Source of the DNA: an uncultured Corynebacterium sp.
Lineage (GTDB): Bacteria; Actinomycetota; Actinomycetes; Mycobacteriales; Mycobacteriaceae
Assembly: GCA_943914465.1 (NCBI GenBank)
Contig: CALUCD010000018.1
Coordinates: 1-18,284 of the forward strand
Direction: 5' to 3'
Length of the DNA stretch: 18,284 nucleotides
In this document: piece by piece, positions 1-6,372 of the stretch
Layout of the letters: each line of letters opens with the position of its first letter
Numbering within the stretch: the stretch's first letter is position 1
Notes under the pieces: generated by a model
What the model was told of the DNA's origin: nothing
Databases searched by the model: none
Seen by the model: the letters and a program-made list of their open reading frames with translations, nothing else
Position numbers and translations under genes: made by a program

Positions 1-56
1 CTCGAAAGCGAGTGTGGGTAAAACCACCGCGGGTTCAAATCCCGCCGCTACCGCCA
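1..56 (+). tRNA. tRNA-Ser (anticodon CGA), 3' part, cut by window edge
   Basis: The window opens at the anticodon loop CTCGAAA (1-7), which gives anticodon CGA at 3-5. It continues with the 3' anticodon stem strand GCGAG and a long variable arm with a GTGG/CCAC stem, typical of a class II tRNA such as Ser. The T arm GCGGG-TTCAAAT-CCCGC, an acceptor strand CGCTACC, discriminator G and encoded CCA (54-56) follow. The D arm and 5' acceptor strand lie upstream of the window. Confidence 0.9.
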
Positions 57-88
57 AACGCCGACCTCGGCACTACGAGTTGGCACCA

Positions 89-127
89 ACCGGCATCACC
101 TGAAGTAGTTTCGGTGGTGCCGGTTTT
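89..127 (+). terminator. Rho-independent terminator after tRNA-Ser(CGA)
   Basis: A 12-bp hairpin with arms ACCGGCATCACC (89-100) and GGTGGTGCCGGT (113-124), one G-T wobble and a 12-nt loop, runs directly into TTTT at 124-127. It lies about 30 nt after the tRNA 3' end, so it most likely ends that transcript and insulates the MMPL gene. Confidence 0.8.
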
Positions 128-162
128 GCGTGCTCGTGAATCCGTTTGTCGCTCGTCGCAAT

Positions 163-168
163 TAAGAT
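163..168 (+). promoter_or_regulatory. Possible -10 box for the MMPL-tgt operon
   Basis: TAAGAT fits the TAnnnT actinobacterial -10 pattern and lies 43 nt before the chosen GTG start, downstream of the tRNA terminator. No convincing -35 is visible, so this is tentative. Confidence 0.3.
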
Positions 169-210
169 GGCCGGGTATGCGCGAAAGCAACGTTGGTAAG
201 GACTGGATAC

Positions 211-2601
211 GTGGCGAAACTGCTCTATAAGCTGGGACGCTGGTCCTACCTGCACAAGTGGCGAGTCATAGCGGCGTGGCTGGTGATTCTGGCTGCATCC
301 GTCGGCACCGCGCTGACGTTGATGAAGCCGTTCACCTCCGAGTTCAGCATCAGCGGCACCCCCGCCATCGACGCGCTGCAAACCTTAGATGACAACTTCC
401 CCGGCCAGGGAGACATTGCCACCGCTCCGAGCGTGAACCTCGTTTTCGCAGCACCGGAGGGGGAGCGTCTGACCGACCCGCGCTATATGGCCGCCATGGA
501 TGCTGCGGTCGCCCACATCGAAGCGAACCTGGAGGGTTTGAAAGGCACGGAGCGTTTCGGCAACCCCGTCCAGGTCAATGACGAGTTATCCGCCATGCTC
601 ATTGGTCAGATGACGGACATGGGCTTTCCGGAAGAATCTGCCCTGAAAGACGCGTACAACCTGCGCATGGTCTCTGATGACCAGCGCATCGGCTACACCA
701 CCTTCGAGTTCGGCGCCGAAACCAACTTCGCCGTGACGCAAGAAGAGCGCGAGGTTGTTGAAGTGGCCATGGCGCTCGCCCGGGAATCCGGCTTGCAGGT
801 TGAGGCTGGTGGGGCAGGCTACGGTGACCCGATTGAGATCAACACCACCTCTGAGCTCATCGGTATCGGAGTGGCGTTTCTCGTCCTCATGGTCACCTTC
901 GGCTCGCTTGCGGCGTCGACCATGCCCATTGTCACTGCGGTTGTGGGCGTGGGCATTGGTGCGATGGCGGTACTTACCGCCACCCACTGGGTGGAACTCA
1001 ATGACGTCACCCCGGTGCTGGCCGTGATGATCGGCCTTGCTGTGGGCATTGACTACGCGCTGTTCATCCTGTCGCGCTACCGCCAGGAGCGACAAACCTT
1101 ACCCGGCCCGGAGGCGGCGGGCATGGCGGTGGGCACGGCCGGGTCTTCAGTGGTCTTTGCTGGCACCACAGTGTTCGTCGCGCTGGTCGCGCTGGTCCTC
1201 GCGGGCATTGAGTTCCTCTCCTGGATGGGCATTTCAGCGGCGTTAACGGTGCTCATCTCGGTGCTGGTTGCGCTGACAATGCTTCCCGCGCTGCTCGGTG
1301 CCTGGGGCAACCGCGCCTTCGCCGGAAAAATCCCGGGGGTGGCGGGAAACCCGGGGATGGGCAGGCGAGCGGGGAAGAACTTAGAGCGCGCGTCGATGGG
1401 GCGCAGCTGGGTGCGCTTTGTGCAGCGCTTCCCAGCTGTGGTCATGGCCGCGGTGGTGCTTGGCCTTGGCGCAATGAGCGCGCCCGCGCTGCACTTGGAA
1501 ATGGCGCTTCCGAGCGACTCCACCTCAAACAAAGACACCACACAACGAAAAGCAGCCGACCTTATGGCAGAGGGCTTCGGCCCCGGTGTCAATGCCCAGT
1601 TGTTGGTGATCGTCGATGCTCATGGCGTCAACCCCGATGCTGAGATCCTCCAGCCGTACATGGACGCGATCCCTGATGACGCTGGCGGGCCAGCTGGCGG
1701 CCGCGCCGAACAGGCCGCGTTGGCGAGCTTCCTGTACACCGTGGGGGAGGCGCGCGCTGTCAGCGGTATCACCCACGCCCAGCTCGTGGGCGTGAACGAT
1801 GACTTGACCGCCGCCCAAATCCTGGCCACTCCAGCCGGCGGGCCGGAAGAGGACTACACCTTGCAGGTCGCCCATGGGCTGCGCGAGGCCAACCGCCAGG
1901 TTGAAGACGCCACCGGCGTCACCCTCGGCCTGACCGGGCTGACGGCGGTGCAAATGGACATCACCGAAGAACTCGCCTCTGCCATGCCGCTTTACCTTGC
2001 CATTGTGGTGGGTTTGGCAATCGTTTTGCTCATGATCGTGTTCCGGTCGGTGTTGGTGCCGCTGGTCGCCGGCTTAGGCTTCTTGCTGTCGGTCGGCGCT
2101 GCGTTCGGTCTGACGGTGCTGGTGTGGCAAGACGGGCTGCTCGGCCTGGTCAACACCCCGGCGCCGATCCTGTCGTTCCTGCCGATCTTCATGATCGGTG
2201 TGACCTTCGGCCTGGCCATGGACTACCAAGTGTTCCTGGTCACCCGCATCCGCGAGCACTTCCTGAAACTGCGCGGTGCCGGCGACCCGCGCGCAGCGAT
2301 CCGCGCAGTTGAAATCTCCACAGTGGAAGGTTTCGCCCAGGGCGCTCGAGTGGTCACGGCCGCAGCAGTGATCATGATCGCGGTGTTCATCGCGTTTTTG
2401 AACCAGCCGCTGCCGTTCATCCAGATCTTCGGGTTCGCGCTCGCCGCCGCGGTGTTCTTCGACGCGTTCTTCATCCGCATGGCGCTCGTACCCGCCACGA
2501 TGTTCATTCTTGGCCGCGCCACGTGGTGGATGCCGCGGTGGCTTGACCACATCCTTCCCGAGGTTGACGTCGAAGGCACCGAATTGGAGCACGCCCGATG
2601 A
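211..2601 (+). CDS. MMPL family (RND superfamily) membrane transporter
   Basis: This 796-residue inner-membrane protein resembles MMPL exporters, which in mycolic-acid bacteria move lipids or other hydrophobic molecules outward using proton motive force. It has the two-fold repeat of the family: one transmembrane segment, a soluble domain, then a block of five or so helices, repeated. Each half carries the proton-relay Asp-Tyr pair, D281-Y282 in GLAVGIDYALF and D671-Y672 in GLAMDYQVF. I chose GTG at 211 because AAGGA (198-202) is correctly spaced before it and the protein then opens with MAKLLYKLGRWSY, as in relatives; a TTG at 193 would extend it by six residues. It lacks a long C-terminal cytoplasmic domain. 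The stop overlaps the tgt start (ATGA), so the two genes are probably co-transcribed. The substrate cannot be read from sequence. Confidence 0.92.
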   Translation: MAKLLYKLGRWSYLHKWRVIAAWLVILAASVGTALTLMKPFTSEFSISGTPAIDALQTLDDNFPGQGDIATAPSVNLVFAAPEGERLTDPRYMAAMDAAVAHIEANLEGLKGTERFGNPVQVNDELSAMLIGQMTDMGFPEESALKDAYNLRMVSDDQRIGYTTFEFGAETNFAVTQEEREVVEVAMALARESGLQVEAGGAGYGDPIEINTTSELIGIGVAFLVLMVTFGSLAASTMPIVTAVVGVGIGAMAVLTATHWVELNDVTPVLAVMIGLAVGIDYALFILSRYRQERQTLPGPEAAGMAVGTAGSSVVFAGTTVFVALVALVLAGIEFLSWMGISAALTVLISVLVALTMLPALLGAWGNRAFAGKIPGVAGNPGMGRRAGKNLERASMGRSWVRFVQRFPAVVMAAVVLGLGAMSAPALHLEMALPSDSTSNKDTTQRKAADLMAEGFGPGVNAQLLVIVDAHGVNPDAEILQPYMDAIPDDAGGPAGGRAEQAALASFLYTVGEARAVSGITHAQLVGVNDDLTAAQILATPAGGPEEDYTLQVAHGLREANRQVEDATGVTLGLTGLTAVQMDITEELASAMPLYLAIVVGLAIVLLMIVFRSVLVPLVAGLGFLLSVGAAFGLTVLVWQDGLLGLVNTPAPILSFLPIFMIGVTFGLAMDYQVFLVTRIREHFLKLRGAGDPRAAIRAVEISTVEGFAQGARVVTAAAVIMIAVFIAFLNQPLPFIQIFGFALAAAVFFDAFFIRMALVPATMFILGRATWWMPRWLDHILPEVDVEGTELEHAR

Positions 2602-3872
2602 GCGAGTTCACCCTACGCACATCGCTTTTCGGCGACCCCCCGCCCGGCAAACACGGCCGCACCGGCACCATCCACACCCCCCACGGCGACATTGAAACCC
2701 CAGCGTTCATTCCCGTGGCCACCAAAGCGACGGTGAAAACGCTCACGCCGGAGCAAATCCGGCACGTCGGCGCGCAGGCGATCTTGTCCAACGCCTACCA
2801 CCTCTACCTGCAGCCCGGCGATGAAATCGTCGATGAAGCCGGCGGGTTAGCCGCGTTCGCGAACTGGCAGGGACCCACCTACACAGACTCCGGGGGCTTT
2901 CAGGTCATGAGCTTGGGTGTCGGATTCAAAAAGGTCTTAGCAATGGGCACCGCAGGACTCACGGATTCCGACATCCGGGCCGCCAACAAAGACCGCATGG
3001 CGCGTGTTGACGACGACGGTGTCGACTTCAAATCCGTCATCGACGGCTCCGCCCACCGGTTCACCCCCGAAAAGTCCATGCAAATCCAACACCACTTGGG
3101 TGCGGACATCATGTTCGCGTTTGATGAGTTGACGACGCTCGTCGATACGCGCGAGTACCAAGAGCACTCCGTGGAACGCACCCGGCGGTGGGCGAAGCGT
3201 TGCCTTGATGAGCACGATCGGTTGACGCGTGCGCGTGCTTCAACCCACCCAGACCGGCCTGAGCAGGCGTTATGGGGTGTGGTGCAGGGTGCGCAGTGGG
3301 AAGACCTGCGCCGTGAAGCCACCCGTGGACTGCTTGAGCTCGACCGTCAGGCGCGCGATGCAGGCAAACGCGGCTTCGGCGGCTTCGGCATTGGCGGCGC
3401 GTTGGAGAAAGACAGTTTGGGCACCATCGTCGGCTGGGTGACCGACGAACTGCCCGCCGACAAACCCCGCCACCTGCTGGGAATCTCCGAGCCGGACGAC
3501 ATTTTCGTCTCCGTCGAAGCCGGCGCTGACACCTTCGACTGTGTCGCCCCCACACGCCTCGGGCGCCGCGGCGGGGTGTACACCCTGGACGGGCGCATGA
3601 ACTTGAGCTCGTCGCGGTTCAAGCGGGACTTCGCGGGTATCGACGACGAATTCGGAGGCTACGTCTCTACCAACTACTCTCGCGCCTACATCCACCACCT
3701 GCTCAAGGCGAAAGAATTCCTCGCCGGCACCTTGTGCACCATGCACAACCTGGAATTCATGATCCGGTTAGTGGACAACATCCGCCGCGCCATCGACGCT
3801 GGCACCTACGAGGCGTACCGGGATGAGTTTCTCGGCCGCTACTACGCCGGCGAGGCGGCGCGGGGTGCATAG
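2598..3872 (+). CDS. tgt: tRNA-guanine(34) transglycosylase, divergent form lacking the zinc cysteines
   Basis: Tgt swaps guanine 34 of GUN-anticodon tRNAs for a queuosine precursor (preQ1 in most bacteria, queuine in some salvagers). The 424-residue protein has TDSGGFQV with general base D97, the FDE motif (D176), a WGVVQG motif at 226-231, and FDC with the covalent nucleophile D314. Two features are unusual. First, the zinc site CxCxxC of E. coli (C302, C304, C307) aligns without gaps to F352, G354 and S357, while the fourth ligand, His, remains as H383; flanking NYSRAY and HNLEF are conserved. Second, about 25 extra residues sit around 107-138. Specificity positions differ from E. coli: Leu178 replaces Cys158 and an Ile occupies the Val233 position, so preQ1 versus queuine use is open. 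The start overlaps the MMPL stop by 4 nt. Identity is firm; activity without zinc is inference. Confidence 0.93.
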   Translation: MSEFTLRTSLFGDPPPGKHGRTGTIHTPHGDIETPAFIPVATKATVKTLTPEQIRHVGAQAILSNAYHLYLQPGDEIVDEAGGLAAFANWQGPTYTDSGGFQVMSLGVGFKKVLAMGTAGLTDSDIRAANKDRMARVDDDGVDFKSVIDGSAHRFTPEKSMQIQHHLGADIMFAFDELTTLVDTREYQEHSVERTRRWAKRCLDEHDRLTRARASTHPDRPEQALWGVVQGAQWEDLRREATRGLLELDRQARDAGKRGFGGFGIGGALEKDSLGTIVGWVTDELPADKPRHLLGISEPDDIFVSVEAGADTFDCVAPTRLGRRGGVYTLDGRMNLSSSRFKRDFAGIDDEFGGYVSTNYSRAYIHHLLKAKEFLAGTLCTMHNLEFMIRLVDNIRRAIDAGTYEAYRDEFLGRYYAGEAARGA

Positions 3873-4481
3873 CTGAGGGTTAAATGCTCTGTTTCAAAAA
3901 AAGAAAACCCCCGGGAGTGGGGAGCGCACTGGTACGAGTCGATCCCGCTGGACGATCGCAATAGTACGCAGCTCGCTGAAGCATGGCGCCGTCTTCCGAA
4001 GCGCACACAGGATGAGGCGCGGGCGAGTGATGTTCCCGGCAAGCTTGTTGCGAACTGCATGTTTGGTTTTTGGACGAACCTCTTCGATGAAGGAGGATTC
4101 GCGGGTCGCCAGCCGCGTCGCAAAAAGGTGGATTATGAAGCTAACTGGAAAGTTCTGCGGAACGCATTTCCCGGGGGGCCGGCTGAGGCGCGTGCTGAGC
4201 GGCAGCGAATCAGCCAAGAACTCGGCACAACGGTAGATAAACCCGGGTTTTCGCGGGAGTGGGTGCACACGACATGTAAGAACGTGAATGATCTGCGAAA
4301 TCGAGTGGCACACCATGAGCCGCTGATCAATGGCTTCCCGCTGAAGGGGAGACAACGGCGGATGACAGCAGCGGAGGGGTATGCGGAGTACGTCAAGCTC
4401 GCCAGAATGATCGACGCTGGCTTGGGGCACTGGCTACAGCATCACAGTGATGTTCCGAATATCCTCGGCAACAAGCCGTGA
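3873..4481 (+). pseudogene. 5'-truncated Abi-like (HEPN) gene remnant
   Basis: An open frame runs from just after the tgt stop to TGA at 4479-4481 with no usable start near its conserved part. The first in-frame ATG, at 4059, has no ribosome binding site. The decoded text resembles the C-terminal half of Abi-family proteins: a segment with HWYESIPLDD (about 3930), then FGFWTNLF (4062), NAFPGG and LRNRVAHHEPL. The last contains the R-x4-H HEPN motif (R at 4296, H at 4311) of abortive-infection and toxin RNases. Relatives are roughly twice this length, so the N-terminal half is missing. The A-rich run at 3896-3909 may mark an old deletion junction next to what could have been the tgt terminator. 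Base use is less GC-rich than in the neighbours. It fills the 618-base gap between tgt and the SDR gene; nothing else is seen there. Confidence 0.65.
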
Positions 4482-4490
4482 CGACTCCGC

Positions 4491-5279
4491 TTAAAGCCCG
4501 CCGGACACGGTGAGGCACTGGCCGGTCACCCACCGGGCGTCTGGGCTGGCAAGGAAGGCGACGACGTTGGCGATATCTTCAGGCTCGCCCAACCGGCCGA
4601 GCGGGGTCATGTGCGCGATCTGCTCACGAACCGCCGGGTCCGGGTTGACGGCACGCTGGCCGTCGGTATCTGTCACTCCTGGGCGGATTGCGTTGACGGT
4701 GATGCCATTCGCCCCGAGTTCTTTGGCGGCGACCTGGGTGAGCGACTCTACGGCCGACTTGCCTGCGCAGTACCCGGCGATGCCGGCCTGCGGCAGTTGG
4801 GTGTTCAGTGAGGAGATGTTCACGATTGCCCCTCCGTTCGGCATCTGCGGCGCGAGGTGTTTGATCAGTAGGAATGGGGCTGTTGCGCTGATGGTGAGGG
4901 CGCGTGTCCACGCGTCGAGGGGTGTGTCTGCGATTGGGCTGATTGGAACGTCGGTGGTGGCGTTGTTGACCACGACGTGAAACGGCCCGTGTTCGCGCAG
5001 TGCGATGGCGGCCGCCTCAGCTGAGGCGGCATTACTGAGATCCGCTTGGACGGCCTGCGCCCCGGTTGCGGACGTCAGGGTGCCTGCTGCTTCGTGGTCA
5101 CGGTGATAGGTGAATACCACGTCATAACCCCCGGAGTTCCCGTCCGACGGTGCCGCGAACCGGGTCACGATCGCCCGCCCAATCCCGCGCGAACCCCCGG
5201 TGACCAATGCTTTTGGTCGCGTGTGCCCGGGGTGTGTGGTTGCTGAACCTGCTGTCTCTGCCTCCGCCATGGGCCCCAT
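4491..5279 (-). CDS. SDR family NAD(P)-dependent oxidoreductase (FabG-like)
   Basis: This is a classical short-chain dehydrogenase of about 262 residues, soluble and cytosolic. It shows the dinucleotide motif TGGSRGIG (residues 27-34), an adenine-side aspartate in QADLS, NNAT in place of the usual NNAG, the catalytic serine in NISSLN, and YCAGK, the YxxxK active site. The C-terminal part (NAIRPGVTDTD, GRLGEPEDIANVVAFLAS, VTGQCLTVSGG) is typical of 3-oxoacyl-ACP-reductase-like SDRs. The substrate is not predictable. I placed the start at the ATG of MGPMAEAE; MAEAE (start 5270) is also possible. A longer frame to 5384 reads through the 8-bp tandem repeat and is unlikely to be translated. It is divergent from the DUF4288-like gene. 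Confidence 0.85.
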   Translation of the reverse strand: MGPMAEAETAGSATTHPGHTRPKALVTGGSRGIGRAIVTRFAAPSDGNSGGYDVVFTYHRDHEAAGTLTSATGAQAVQADLSNAASAEAAAIALREHGPFHVVVNNATTDVPISPIADTPLDAWTRALTISATAPFLLIKHLAPQMPNGGAIVNISSLNTQLPQAGIAGYCAGKSAVESLTQVAAKELGANGITVNAIRPGVTDTDGQRAVNPDPAVREQIAHMTPLGRLGEPEDIANVVAFLASPDARWVTGQCLTVSGGL

Positions 5280-5285
5280 GATGCC

Positions 5286-5291
5286 TAGACT
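5286..5291 (+). promoter_or_regulatory. Possible -10 box for the DUF4288-like gene
   Basis: TAGACT fits TAnnnT. If used, transcription would start near 5298 and the 8-bp array at 5302-5337 would form most of the 5' UTR. It also lies just beyond the SDR start. No clear -35 is visible. Confidence 0.25.
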
Positions 5292-5301
5292 TTCGTTTGG
5301 A

Positions 5302-5337
5302 TGCACGGGTGCACGGGTGCACGGGTGCACAGGTGCA
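5302..5337. repeat. 8-bp tandem repeat in a divergent intergenic region
   Basis: Three exact copies of TGCACGGG (5302-5325) are followed by TGCACAGG (5326-5333) and a partial TGCA. Each unit junction creates the palindrome GTGCAC. The array fills part of the 85-bp space between the SDR start and the DUF4288-like start. The unit length is not a multiple of three, which fits a non-coding location. Confidence 0.9.
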
Positions 5338-5364
5338 ATCGCCCATTGCGAAGGTGAGGTGACG

Positions 5365-5712
5365 ATGGAGCCGTATACCGGCATCGCAGTCTTTGAGCTT
5401 TCTCATTGGGATGCGCAGACGGGAAAGAAGACGACCTACTTCCGGGAAGACTTCTACATCGTGTATGCGAGCTCGGAGGAAGAAGCGAAGAAGCGGGTTG
5501 AGGCGATGGCGCTAGACCAGGTGTTTACTCGGGACGAGGAGCCGACATCAGACATGGCCGTGGCGCTGCGCCATATCATCGACGTCGCGCCTGCCCTCGA
5601 CGGCTATGTAGACAGGGACTGCAACCTGTATTCCCGCCATTTTGCGTCGCTTGAGGATTACGCGCGGTTTGAGATGATGCTCGGCGGCACCGACCCGTTC
5701 GATGAACACTGA
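5365..5712 (+). CDS. Small soluble protein, probably DUF4288 family
   Basis: This is a 115-residue acidic protein without signal peptide or membrane segment. The ATG at 5365 follows a purine-rich AAGGTGAGGTG stretch that can serve as ribosome binding site. The pattern is aromatic and hydrophobic strands (YTGIAVFEL, REDFYIVYASS) followed by a charged helix (EEEAKKRVEAMAL). This resembles the DUF4288 fold, a short domain of unknown function in which a strand of the form E-x-hydrophobic precedes an 'S-EEA' helix. I assign the family from memory of this pattern only. It is divergent from the SDR gene and converges on the queuosine-transporter gene with three bases between stops. No function is proposed. 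Confidence 0.7.
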   Translation: MEPYTGIAVFELSHWDAQTGKKTTYFREDFYIVYASSEEEAKKRVEAMALDQVFTRDEEPTSDMAVALRHIIDVAPALDGYVDRDCNLYSRHFASLEDYARFEMMLGGTDPFDEH

Positions 5713-5715
5713 TCG

Positions 5716-6372
5716 CTAGATCGCCTGCTCCTCCTGGCGGCGCACCCATGCGATGGTGGGATACGTAATGGGAAGCAGCACGACTTCCATGAGTGTTTTC
5801 CACGCGAACCCAACGGCAACGTAATTCACGAATTCCCCGGCGGTGCTAATACCAATGACCCCGGCCGCAATGGAGCAAAACAGCAGGGTGTCGGCGAACT
5901 CCCCGACCACGGTTGAGCCGATCAGGCGCGCCCATAAGTTGCCGCGGCCGAAGCGGTCCTTCATTTTCTGCAGTACCCATGCGTTGAGGAGCTGCCCAAC
6001 CACGTAGCCGGTCAATGAAGCCACCACCACGCGCGGCAGCAACCCGAGCACGGCGGCGAATGTGTCCTGCATGTCATAAAACCCCGCCGGCGGCAGCCAG
6101 ATCGCGATGTAGAAGGACACTACCGCCACCACGGCGATCCCGAACCCGGTGAATACGGCGCGCCGGGCGGTTTTGAACCCGTAGACCTCCGCGATCACAT
6201 CACCGATGACATAGGAGATGGGGAAGAGAAAAAACGCGCCGTCTGTGATCAGCGGGCCGAGCTCGACGCCTTTTTGTGCGGTGATGTTAGAGATGAGAAA
6301 CACCGCGCAAAAGACGGCCAGCAGGTAGGGGTATGGCGAGCGGGAAACGGGGTGAGTCACGGTCAATATCAT
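5716..6372 (-). CDS. Queuosine precursor transporter (YhhQ/COG1738 family)
   Basis: This 218-residue integral membrane protein has about six hydrophobic helices. Family marks include LLAVFCAVFLISNITAQK in the first helix, FPISYVIGDVIAEVYGFKTARR, a membrane segment with LTGYVVGQLLNAWVLQKMK, and GSTVVGEFADTLLF. E. coli YhhQ of this family imports preQ0 and preQ1, and some relatives import queuine. It probably feeds the Tgt encoded about 2.5 kb away, since no queuosine synthesis genes are visible. The ATG at 6372 has no evident ribosome binding site. The gene is divergent from gluQ, whose possible GTG start at 6352 would lie inside it. I saw no preQ1 riboswitch upstream; the space is too small. 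Confidence 0.9.
   Translation of the reverse strand: MILTVTHPVSRSPYPYLLAVFCAVFLISNITAQKGVELGPLITDGAFFLFPISYVIGDVIAEVYGFKTARRAVFTGFGIAVVAVVSFYIAIWLPPAGFYDMQDTFAAVLGLLPRVVVASLTGYVVGQLLNAWVLQKMKDRFGRGNLWARLIGSTVVGEFADTLLFCSIAAGVIGISTAGEFVNYVAVGFAWKTLMEVVLLPITYPTIAWVRRQEEQAI

Noticed and set aside
2598..4481. tgt-Abi fusion by readthrough of the TAG at 3870
   Set aside because: The two frames happen to agree, but nothing near the stop suggests recoding and the joined product would have no family precedent.
5302..5337. CRISPR array (this array and the one at 9657-9688)
   Set aside because: The units are 8 bp and directly adjacent, with no spacers and no cas genes.
5280..5384. N-terminal extension of the SDR protein to an ATG at 5384
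   Set aside because: The added residues are encoded by the 8-bp tandem repeat (APVHPCTRAPVHP) and overlap the start of the divergent gene; relatives begin shortly before TGGSRGIG.
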